NCBI GenBank assembly: GCA_938009115.1
Contig: CALLHZ010000095.1
Coordinates: 1 to 27,944 of the forward strand
Source of the DNA: an uncultured Clostridia bacterium
Lineage (GTDB): Bacteria > Bacillota > Clostridia > Peptostreptococcales > Anaerovoracaceae
Reading direction: 5' to 3'
DNA: 27,944 nucleotides
Made by a program: the position numbers and the translations under genes
The notes under the pieces: model-generated
The model's input: only the letters and a program-made list of their open reading frames with translations
The model's database searches: none
What the model was told of the DNA's origin: nothing
In this document: positions 14,344-21,265 of the stretch, piece after piece
Layout: every line of letters begins with the position of its first letter
Position numbering within the stretch: position 1 is the first letter of the stretch

Positions 14344-17157
14344 ATGAATACAAATTATGAATCAAAGATCTGCCATTTGCATCTTCTGCGTACATTTTTT
14401 GAAGATCTGGATCGTTGGAGAACGCTGAGCACGCACTATGGCATTGATAGCACGATCACACAGCAGGAATATGACGATCTGTTCAAAGGAACCGATGCGG
14501 ATGTCTATGTGCCGCTTTGGGCTTCTGCCTGTAAAGGGAGAGGGGACATCCTTCTGGATGACACCACCCTGGCCGTGATCAAGTTCTATAAAAAGTACGG
14601 CTACACGCCCATTCGTATGGACGGGAACCCTGCTGACTTCATCGGCGAGCAACTCCGCTTTCTGGAATATCTGACGGTATGCAGCCGCCGTGATAGCGGA
14701 GCGTTGGATCAGCCGATAGCAGAGTTTATCGATGCCTTCTTGGTGGATACAATAAAAGAATTATGTAAAGCGCTTGAGCTCCACACCGCGAACAGCGAAG
14801 TGCTTGCGGTCTGCGAAGGGCTCAGAAATATCGTTCGAAACAAGATGCAGGACATCGCCGGAGCCGATCTCCTTGCGGCGGGTTTTGACAGCGCATCCTG
14901 GACCAAGCAAGCTGAAATTGCCGTGGAAGCGGCAAAAACGATCCGCACCGCAGGCGTCAACAACTGCGGCGGGAATTGCAAGCTGGAAAGTATCGTTCAA
15001 GAAGGTTGTGTGTTGTATCTTTCTTCTGCTCAACCAGACCCGGAAGATCCGCTTCATTTGCGCGCTTGCCCCCGGGGAAGGGGATATCGCCATACATTCC
15101 TGACTTCAAGAAGGCTTCGTTATCCCATGAAAAGACGGGCGGAGCGCGGAGCCGGAAAATTTCAACGCATCACCTGGGACGAGGTTGCCAAAGAGGTAGC
15201 CGATAAGATGGACGAAACGCTCCGGCTTTACGGACCGGCTTCCAGGTATGTTATTTACGGCACAGGCACCTGCACCGTTACGCGGGCAGATCATTGTATC
15301 AAACGTCTGCTGAACCTGCAGGGAGGTTTTCTGGCGCATTATAATTCTTACAGCAGCGCCTGCACGAACTATATCACGCCTTATGTCCTGGGTGATCTGC
15401 GCAGCGCCGGCCATGTATCCGATGTGCTGAATTCGAAGCTGATCATCATGTGGGGACATAACACGGCGGAGACGATCGTCGGACCATTCCGAAACTACTA
15501 CCTGATGAAGGCTAAAGAAGCGGGGATCAAGATCATTGTGATCGACCCCAGGCAAAGTGAAACGGCCGTCTCTATGGCAGACCAATGGATTGCCATCAAG
15601 CCCGGCGGCGATACGGCACTGGCGAACGCCATGGCTTATGTCATTTATAAAAACAATCTCCAGGACCAGACGTATATGGATCGTTTTTGTGTCGGTTTTG
15701 ATGAAGACCACATGCCCGAAGGCATCCCTGCCGGAGAAAGCTATCATTCCTACCTGTTCGGAACGAAGGATGGGGTAGAGAAGACGCCTGCATGGGCCGA
15801 AAAGATCTGCGGCGTGCCGGCAGATGTCATCGAAGCCCTCGCCATCGAATATGCATCGACAAAGCCTGCCTGCATCCTGCCCGGGCTTGGCGTACAGCGG
15901 ACTTCCGGCGGTGAAAATGCGATCCGCGCAACGATCGCCCTCTGTGCGATGACAGGCAATGTAGGTGTGTCAGGAGGCGGCGCTTCCGGTACAGTAACAC
16001 CGCAAGGCCACGAAGAACCGCCCGAAATCTTTAAACCTGAGAATCCTTACAAAGGAATGATCCCTGCGTTCATGTGGTCCAAGGCCATCGACAGTCCCGA
16101 AACGATGACACCAAGAGAAGACGGTCTGAAGAACATGGAGAGGATGCCTTCCGGCATCAAGCTTTTGTTCAGTCTGGCCAGCAATGTTCTGATCAATCAG
16201 CACTCCAATATCAATGACACGAAACGCATCCTCAGCGACACATCCAAATGTGAAATGATCGTGCTGTCCGATCTGTTTATGACGCCCTCGGCGCGGTGGG
16301 CCGATCTGCTTCTACCGGCGCCGTCGTTGTTTGAAAACGCTACGATCCCTAATGTCTGGGCAACTGACGACTATATCCTGTATTGCCAGAAGGCCACGGA
16401 ACCCTTGTTCGGCTCCCTTTTCGAATACGATTGGATTAAAGAGGTTGCAAGACATCTGGGCTTATATGAGTCCTTTACGCAAGGGAACGAAGACGGTGAC
16501 GCCTGGGCCAGAACCTGCTACGCAGATCTTCGCACCAGGGAGACTGAGTTGCCCGACTGGGATACCTTTACTCAAAAGGGCGGCTACATGTATAAAGAAA
16601 ACGCTTGCATCGTTCCGTTCCGCGACAACATCGAAAAGGGGATCCCTTTCGAAACGCCATCCGGAAAGATCGAAATTTTCTCCAAACAGCTCTATGATCT
16701 TGAAAATCCAGACGAGATCGGTGGCGTTCCCATTCATTTCAGAACCGTAGAAGGCCCGGAAGACCCTCTGAAAGAAAAATATCCGCTCCAAATGATCGGA
16801 TATCATACCAAGCGGCGTTGCCATTCCATTCATGATCAAAATCCGTTGATGGAAGAACTGGATCCGCCTGCAATATGGATCCATCCGGCCGACGCGAACA
16901 AACGTTCGATCCAAAACGGCGAAATTGTAGAGGTGTTCAATGACCGCGGCGTTGTGCGCATCCCGGCCAAAGTCACCGACCGGATCGTCCGGGGCGTTTG
17001 CGCCATGAGCCAGGGGGGCTGGTATACGCCCGACGAAAACGGTGTGGATACCCGGGGGAGTATCAATGTCCTGACACTGACCCATAAGCCGACTCCTGTA
17101 GCCAAAGGAAATCCACAGCATTCCAACCTGGTAGACATACGCAGATGTGATTCCTGA
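14344..17157 (+). CDS. TorD-like chaperone domain fused to DmsA-type molybdopterin oxidoreductase
   Basis: The 937-residue protein has two parts. Residues 1 to about 190 look like a TorD/DmsD chaperone: EYDDLFKG, then VPLWASA, TTLAVIKFYKKYGY and PADFIGEQLRFLEYLT follow the family pattern. From about 200 to the end it aligns by eye with E. coli DmsA: NCGGNC (207-212), RACPRGRGY, YPMKRRAERGAGKF, HYNSYSSAC (332-340) with a likely Mo-ligand Ser at 337 or 338, GNVGVSGGG, LINQHSNIN, TPSGKIEIFS and the terminal KGNPQHSNLV. The Ser motif suggests an S-oxide or N-oxide reductase type enzyme; the substrate is unknown. There is no Tat signal. The first cluster Cys of DmsA is Gly204 here. It is the last gene of the operon and is followed by a strong terminator. 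Confidence 0.9.
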   Translation: MNTNYESKICHLHLLRTFFEDLDRWRTLSTHYGIDSTITQQEYDDLFKGTDADVYVPLWASACKGRGDILLDDTTLAVIKFYKKYGYTPIRMDGNPADFIGEQLRFLEYLTVCSRRDSGALDQPIAEFIDAFLVDTIKELCKALELHTANSEVLAVCEGLRNIVRNKMQDIAGADLLAAGFDSASWTKQAEIAVEAAKTIRTAGVNNCGGNCKLESIVQEGCVLYLSSAQPDPEDPLHLRACPRGRGYRHTFLTSRRLRYPMKRRAERGAGKFQRITWDEVAKEVADKMDETLRLYGPASRYVIYGTGTCTVTRADHCIKRLLNLQGGFLAHYNSYSSACTNYITPYVLGDLRSAGHVSDVLNSKLIIMWGHNTAETIVGPFRNYYLMKAKEAGIKIIVIDPRQSETAVSMADQWIAIKPGGDTALANAMAYVIYKNNLQDQTYMDRFCVGFDEDHMPEGIPAGESYHSYLFGTKDGVEKTPAWAEKICGVPADVIEALAIEYASTKPACILPGLGVQRTSGGENAIRATIALCAMTGNVGVSGGGASGTVTPQGHEEPPEIFKPENPYKGMIPAFMWSKAIDSPETMTPREDGLKNMERMPSGIKLLFSLASNVLINQHSNINDTKRILSDTSKCEMIVLSDLFMTPSARWADLLLPAPSLFENATIPNVWATDDYILYCQKATEPLFGSLFEYDWIKEVARHLGLYESFTQGNEDGDAWARTCYADLRTRETELPDWDTFTQKGGYMYKENACIVPFRDNIEKGIPFETPSGKIEIFSKQLYDLENPDEIGGVPIHFRTVEGPEDPLKEKYPLQMIGYHTKRRCHSIHDQNPLMEELDPPAIWIHPADANKRSIQNGEIVEVFNDRGVVRIPAKVTDRIVRGVCAMSQGGWYTPDENGVDTRGSINVLTLTHKPTPVAKGNPQHSNLVDIRRCDS

Positions 17158-17166
17158 TATAAACGG

Positions 17167-17198
17167 AGGCCTCCGCAGAATGAAGCGGAGGCCTTTTT
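17167..17198 (+). terminator. Strong intrinsic terminator after the molybdoenzyme operon
   Basis: A perfect 10-bp GC-rich stem (17167-17176 with 17185-17194) with an 8-base loop is followed by TTTTATT. It starts nine bases after the stop codon at 17157. Confidence 0.92.
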
Positions 17199-17465
17199 AT
17201 TGGTAAAGATAATTTGAAGAGAGAAGGGGGCCGCTGATTCAAAGCAAACCCATGGCTCATACTACGATGATTGAGGGAGATGTAACTATTCCTAAAATAT
17301 TAATTTTGGGAATAGTTATTGTAAATTCCAGCCAATACCGGCCCCAAAAGTACTCCGAATCGCCCTATGCCTTGAAATATCAACACTTTTGGCTGAGGCT
17401 CTATTCTTTGATTTAAGCGATTTTTTTGTATGGGTCGACCTGTGTATCCTGCTGATTCTGTGGAG
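17199..17465. other. Intergenic region with a long inverted repeat, no clear gene
   Basis: No convincing gene is seen in these 267 bases. The main feature is an inverted repeat: TAACTATTCC (17283-17292) matches GGAATAGTTA (17309-17318), and the inner bases extend the stem to 16 pairs with one T-G pair and an ATTA loop. Neither flank is T-rich enough for a typical terminator. Two further imperfect symmetries are GGGGCCG (about 17226-17232) with CGGCCCC (17339-17345), and CCAAAAGT (about 17344-17351) with ACTTTTGG (17385-17392). It may be a remnant of a small mobile element or an operator. Confidence 0.5.
17283..17318. repeat. 16-bp inverted repeat (AT-rich palindrome)
   Basis: The arms 17283-17298 and 17303-17318 pair fully except for a T-G position at 17293/17308, around the loop ATTA. 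It sits about 90 bases past the molybdoenzyme terminator and about 150 bases past the end of the LysM gene. Confidence 0.8.
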
Positions 17466-17777
17466 TTATTTGCTGTTGGCCCATTTTACCGGAATCAGTA
17501 GTATACTGCCTGCGAATAATGTTTCCGCGCTGATATTATTAGTCTTGCAGATTTCGTAGATCGTTTGTCTGACATCGGTATTTTCCGAACCGATTTCCCG
17601 GGCAATTTGCCAAAGCGTATCTCCGGCTTGGACTTTATATTCCTGATATGTGATCTCGTCCATGCTTGATGCATCAAAGTAACCGAAAAACGATCCTGTG
17701 ATACAAACAGCCGCAACGATGACCGCCGCCATAAATGCGATGAATCTGAACGGTGAGCGTATCCGATGCTTTTTCAT
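17466..17777 (-). CDS. yneA: YneA-like SOS cell-division suppressor (TM + LysM)
   Basis: This 103-residue protein has a basic N-terminus, one membrane segment (about 12-31) and a LysM domain (about 46-98) of the form YKVQAGDTLWQIAREIG...ICKTNNISAETLFAGSILLIP. This is the size and architecture of Bacillus YneA, which blocks cell division during the SOS response and binds peptidoglycan through LysM. I chose ATG 17777, with AGGCAGGGA upstream; a TTG at 17801 would fall in a LexA box. Three DinR/LexA boxes stand in front, one inside the likely promoter, which strongly supports SOS control. In Bacillus yneA is divergent from lexA; no lexA is seen here. The name rests on architecture plus regulation, not on close sequence identity. 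Confidence 0.8.
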   Translation of the reverse strand: MKKHRIRSPFRFIAFMAAVIVAAVCITGSFFGYFDASSMDEITYQEYKVQAGDTLWQIAREIGSENTDVRQTIYEICKTNNISAETLFAGSILLIPVKWANSK

Positions 17778-17798
17778 AATAGATTCCCTGCCTTTCCG

Positions 17799-17812
17799 CA
17801 AACATTTGTTCG
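17799..17812. promoter_or_regulatory. LexA/DinR box 1 (yneA-like operator)
   Basis: CAAACATTTGTTCG agrees with the Gram-positive LexA consensus CGAACATATGTTCG in both half-sites, differing mainly at the second base and the centre. It lies downstream of the predicted -10, over the transcription start region. Confidence 0.8.
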
Positions 17813-17817
17813 TTTAC

Positions 17818-17846
17818 AGAGTAGCAGAACATATGTTCTTTGTAAA
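17818..17846 (-). promoter_or_regulatory. Probable promoter of the yneA-like gene
   Basis: On the minus strand TTTACA (17841-17846) is followed after 17 bp by TACTCT (17818-17823), a weak -10. LexA box 2 fills the spacer, so repressor binding would directly block RNA polymerase. Confidence 0.55.
17826..17839. promoter_or_regulatory. LexA/DinR box 2 (perfect palindrome)
   Basis: AGAACATATGTTCT is a perfect 14-bp palindrome with both GAAC/GTTC half-sites of the DinR/LexA consensus. It sits between the predicted -35 and -10 of the yneA-like gene. Confidence 0.85.
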
Positions 17847-17855
17847 GGGGAATGT

Positions 17856-17869
17856 GAAACAATTGTTCG
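17856..17869. promoter_or_regulatory. LexA/DinR box 3
   Basis: GAAACAATTGTTCG matches the LexA consensus with one clear mismatch in the left half. Its centre is 30 bp from box 2 and 57 bp from box 1, about three and six helical turns, and it lies just upstream of the predicted -35. Confidence 0.75.
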
Positions 17870-17880
17870 CAATGTCCGTT

Positions 17881-18798
17881 TTACCGGATACTCCTGTAGG
17901 ATTCTTCTATCATTTTCATGATATCCAGTCCCATCGCATCACAGGATAAGCGGTGAAGCAATCTCAATGATTCCGGATTGCCCCATTCAACATCGCTGAT
18001 ACCCGGCGTATTGGTAACAGTAACACGTATGCCCAGATTTTCCAGAAGCTCCTCGGACAGCTCATTGTATTGCCCGTAAGGGTATGTATAAACCTTGTTC
18101 TCGTATCCCAGGTTATTCAATATCGCCCGGTTTCCGATCATTGTGTCCATTGTTAAAAGTTCGATGTAGGATTCTTCCGCCTCCCCTTCCATTCGCTGAA
18201 CCCCCATGCGGGTCATCTCATCCGGCGAAAAGTCATATTGATGGAGATTGTAGCTGTGAGAATGGATCGAAATGATGCCGGATTCCACCATTTCAGAGGC
18301 TTGCGCCCAGGTGAAATGCGGAATGATATTCAGATCTGTTTCCGGGAAATAGTCATAGCCGACCGTAAAGCCTACCACGGCAATTTCTGCTTTCATGTTC
18401 CACTTTTTCAGTAAAGGATACGCATATGTATAATTGCTTGTATATCCGTCATCGAAGGTGATCATGACCGGCTTTTCCGGCAAAGGTTTTTTTTGATCCG
18501 CAAAATCCACCAGATCCTGATACAATACTGCCGTATAGCCGTTCTCAGTCAGCACGCGGAGATATCCTTCGAAAGCATCGGGCGTCAAATAGGCATCCTG
18601 CGCCTCGGAGAGATGATGGAATGATAGAATGGGCACACTGACGACGCTTGGAAAGCCTTCGGTGGCTCCGGCTCTGGCCGAGGTTTTATCAAGGACTCTT
18701 CGCAAAGCGCTGCCGGGAGCTCCGGCGTAGGCAAAAGCAATGAATACCACGAAACAAAGTAATGTACCGATCACAGTGCGTAAGGATAAATGCTTCAT
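17881..18798 (-). CDS. Polysaccharide deacetylase (NodB/CE4 family), exported
   Basis: The 305-residue protein has an N-terminal signal or anchor segment (about 7-25) and a NodB homology domain. The catalytic motif MITFDDGYTSNY lies at about 112-123 with Asp116 and Asp117. The metal-binding histidines are in IHSHSYNLH (H181 and H186). YPYGQYNE is a later family motif. Such enzymes remove N-acetyl groups from peptidoglycan or other surface glycans outside the cell; the actual glycan is unknown. The start ATG 18798 follows AGGAG, 12 bases after the upstream gene, so it is the last gene of the long minus-strand operon. The LexA-controlled yneA-like gene comes next on the same strand. Confidence 0.9.
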   Translation of the reverse strand: MKHLSLRTVIGTLLCFVVFIAFAYAGAPGSALRRVLDKTSARAGATEGFPSVVSVPILSFHHLSEAQDAYLTPDAFEGYLRVLTENGYTAVLYQDLVDFADQKKPLPEKPVMITFDDGYTSNYTYAYPLLKKWNMKAEIAVVGFTVGYDYFPETDLNIIPHFTWAQASEMVESGIISIHSHSYNLHQYDFSPDEMTRMGVQRMEGEAEESYIELLTMDTMIGNRAILNNLGYENKVYTYPYGQYNELSEELLENLGIRVTVTNTPGISDVEWGNPESLRLLHRLSCDAMGLDIMKMIEESYRSIR

Positions 18799-18810
18799 GA
18801 ATACTCCTGC

Positions 18811-20103
18811 TTATAGGCTGGTATGCCCGGTTTCGATCAAATGCGACAACGTTTTCAGAACACCGAATTTTGCGTGCTCATAGGTAAGACCACCCTGGAA
18901 ATAGGCAATATACGGTTCTCTCATGGGCGCATCGGCAGACAGTTCGATCGAGGCGCCCTGGACAAAAGTTCCGGCTGCCATGATGACCTGATCTCCGTAC
19001 CCGGGCATATCCCAAGCTGCCGGCGCCACATGGGCGTCAACGGGAGATGCTTTTTGAACGCCCTCACAGAAAGCAGTCACAGCCTCCGGAGAACCCATTT
19101 TGACAGCCTGGATCACATCATTGCGCTCAGCGTCCGGCGGTGGACACACTTCATAACCCAGGTTCTGAAAAACCTGAGCGCACAGGGCGGCGCCTTTCAT
19201 TGCTCCGTTGACCACGGAGGGCGCAAGAAACATGCCTTGAAACATCGCCCGGGTCTGGCCGAAGGTGAGGCCGCATTCACCGCCGATCCCCGGCGACGTG
19301 ACCCTGTAGGACACCTTTTCCACAAGATCTTCCCGACCGGCCACATAGCCGCCGGAAAGAGCCAACCCGCCTCCCGGGTTTTTGATCAAAGAACCGGCTA
19401 TGATATCAACACCGGCATTGGTAGGCTCGGCTGTTTGTGTAAATTCCCCGTAACAATTATCGGTCATGCAGATGATATCGGCCTTAGCTGCCTTGCATTC
19501 CGAAGCCCAGGCGCGGATCTCGTCGATGCCGATCGGCTGCCGGAAAGAATAGCCGGTGGCGCGCTGGACGCTGACCATCCTGGTCCGGTCCGTGATCGCC
19601 CGAACCACAGCAGGCAGATCGATCCGGCCCTCAGGCGTCAGTTCCACCTGCTTGTAGGTTATCCCAAAATCCTTGAGGGAGCCTTGATCCTGCCCGCGCA
19701 GACCGATAATGGTTTCCATGGTGTCATAAGGCCTTCCTGTGCAGTAGATCAGCTCGTCACCGGGTCGCAATATGCCCAGATAGACAGATGCCAGCGCATG
19801 GGTGCCGTTGACGATGGTAGGCCGCACAAGGGCAGCCTTGGTCCCGAAAATCGCAGCATATAAACGCTCCAGAGCTGCTCTTCCGGGATCGTCATAGCCG
19901 TATCCTGTATGCCATGAAAAATGCATATCTGTGATACGGCATTTTTGAAATGCGGCCAGGACCTTATACTGATTGTATTCCTTGATCTGATCCAGGCGGC
20001 GGTAGACCCCGGTCAGCTGGCTTTCCGCCTCGTTGATCACGGAAAGGACGCCCGGCGCGATGCGGAATTCATCATAAAGAAATTGGCTTGTATCATTCAT
20101 CAT
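18811..20103 (-). CDS. COG4100 PLP-dependent protein (methionine gamma-lyase-like, YnbB/aluminium-resistance family)
   Basis: This 430-residue protein is a cystathionine-gamma-synthase-type PLP enzyme of the COG4100 family. That family is often labelled aluminium resistance protein or methionine gamma-lyase family. It has the family opening FRIAPGVLSVINEAE, the stretch RPTIVNGTHALA and the likely Schiff-base lysine K241 in GSLIKNPGGG. The loop FQGGLTYEHAKFGVL is near the C-terminus. Its reaction has not been firmly established as far as I know. Two adjacent ATG codons (20103 and 20100) follow AGAGGT. It overlaps the recombinase by 11 bases. In many Firmicutes this gene also follows the mutSL-miaA-hfq cluster. 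Confidence 0.92.
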   Translation of the reverse strand: MMNDTSQFLYDEFRIAPGVLSVINEAESQLTGVYRRLDQIKEYNQYKVLAAFQKCRITDMHFSWHTGYGYDDPGRAALERLYAAIFGTKAALVRPTIVNGTHALASVYLGILRPGDELIYCTGRPYDTMETIIGLRGQDQGSLKDFGITYKQVELTPEGRIDLPAVVRAITDRTRMVSVQRATGYSFRQPIGIDEIRAWASECKAAKADIICMTDNCYGEFTQTAEPTNAGVDIIAGSLIKNPGGGLALSGGYVAGREDLVEKVSYRVTSPGIGGECGLTFGQTRAMFQGMFLAPSVVNGAMKGAALCAQVFQNLGYEVCPPPDAERNDVIQAVKMGSPEAVTAFCEGVQKASPVDAHVAPAAWDMPGYGDQVIMAAGTFVQGASIELSADAPMREPYIAYFQGGLTYEHAKFGVLKTLSHLIETGHTSL

Positions 20104-21265
20104 GTTTGCTTGAAACCTCTGGTCTTTCTTTTTTGTCCTTTGTTTCGGAGGAATCTTCGTCCCACTCGAAATTCTTGATTAGCTCACGTTTCGTATTCAG
20201 TTTGTGAGCGGCATAAAGCTGGGTCGTTGTCACGTGGTCGTGGTCCATCAGCTCCTGTACGTCGTAGATCGAATGACCTCTGCCGATCAGCGACGTGGCA
20301 GCGGTAGCCCGCAGTTTATGTGGGCTGTACCCTCTCTTTCGGCTGGTCCCCAGCGGTATCGAGGTGTATTTTTTCACGATCTGGCGAATCTGACGGTCTG
20401 TGAGCCGGGTATTTTGCAGCGATAAAACTAGGGCATCCCGGTGCTGGGGCTCCAAGGTGTCGTCGGGAGGCCGCTCCAAGGATATGTAATCCAGATATGC
20501 CGCAGATATGGTACGATTGACGGGCATGATGGATTCTTTGCCTCGTTTGCGGTATACTTTGAACTCGCCACGGTCAAAGTTGAAGGAAGACAGATTCAAC
20601 TGCTGAAGCTCCGACAGCCGCAATCCGTAGGTCACAAGAAGAAGCAGGATGAGCTTGTCCCTGTATTTTGTTTTCTTCCAGTAATTTCGCTCCGACTTCG
20701 TCAATCCCTCTCCGCTTTCCACTGCATCCAGCATCCGCATCACTTCGTCATCCTGAAGCGCCTTGATCTCCCGCTCTCCAGCCTTGGGCAGACGAATGGG
20801 ATCAAAGCCGTCTGTTATATTCCGTCCGATCAGCTGATCCCTGTATAAATACTTAAAAAGGACGGAAACCGATGATTTTTTTCGGGCAAGGGAGCTTTTA
20901 TCGTTTTCGTAAACATATATATTTTTTTCAGTTTCGATTTTGTATCGTCTGCAATAGTCTATAAAAAGATTGACATCCATAGAAGTAAGGCAGTCGAAGT
21001 GCTCGGGTTTCAGTTCGCGAATGGTTGCCGCGTCTTCTTTGCATGCTGTTTCATGGATCAGGTAGGTGCAGAAAAATCGGGTATCCCGCAGGTAGGCCAG
21101 CCGTGACAGGGGTAACAGATTATTTTTGAGGTACATGAAGTAGCCCTGAAGCCAGGGCGGCAGCTCCGCTTCGATCGCTTCGCACTGCTCAAAGATCCGG
21201 TGCTCCTTTTCCAGAATGTTGTCCGGCTTGTCTGTTTTGTTGTGGATCCTGATTTCTTTCGTCAT
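20093..21265 (-). CDS. Tyrosine recombinase (XerC/D-like integrase)
   Basis: The 390-residue protein has an N-terminal SAM-like core-binding domain (about 40-165) and a C-terminal catalytic domain with the full tyrosine-recombinase set. This includes Arg216 in TYGLRLSEL, His316 and Arg319 in PHKLRATAATSL, a His in LMDHDH and the nucleophile Tyr351 in TTTQLYAAH. It is longer than XerC/XerD (about 300), with an N-terminal extension and an acidic C-terminal tail of about 39 residues. I chose ATG 21265, which overlaps the miaA stop as ATGA; a longer frame would run deep into miaA. It sits inside a housekeeping operon with no att-like repeats or cargo genes, so it appears to be a resident recombinase. 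Confidence 0.9.
   Translation of the reverse strand: MTKEIRIHNKTDKPDNILEKEHRIFEQCEAIEAELPPWLQGYFMYLKNNLLPLSRLAYLRDTRFFCTYLIHETACKEDAATIRELKPEHFDCLTSMDVNLFIDYCRRYKIETEKNIYVYENDKSSLARKKSSVSVLFKYLYRDQLIGRNITDGFDPIRLPKAGEREIKALQDDEVMRMLDAVESGEGLTKSERNYWKKTKYRDKLILLLLVTYGLRLSELQQLNLSSFNFDRGEFKVYRKRGKESIMPVNRTISAAYLDYISLERPPDDTLEPQHRDALVLSLQNTRLTDRQIRQIVKKYTSIPLGTSRKRGYSPHKLRATAATSLIGRGHSIYDVQELMDHDHVTTTQLYAAHKLNTKRELIKNFEWDEDSSETKDKKERPEVSSKHDE

Noticed and set aside
14344..17157. Formate dehydrogenase or nitrate reductase as identity of the molybdoenzyme
   Set aside because: There is no Sec/Cys Mo-ligand region of FDH or Nap type; the YSSA motif and C-terminal KGNPQHSNLV agree with the DMSO reductase A group.
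17300..17484. Two tiny minus-strand frames after the LysM gene (17413-17484, 23 codons; 17300-17386, 28 codons, hydrophobic)
   Set aside because: Both look somewhat protein-like but have no ribosome binding site, no recognisable family, and the second ends inside the palindrome; chance is the simpler explanation.
18823..19863. Open frame of 346 codons on the plus strand opposite the COG4100 gene
   Set aside because: Mirror frame of a well-supported gene; its composition (many His, Arg, Gly) and lack of motifs mark it as a shadow.
20093..21265. Genomic island or prophage boundary at the tyrosine recombinase
   Set aside because: No tRNA gene, direct repeats or accessory genes flank it, and its neighbours overlap it as in an ordinary operon.
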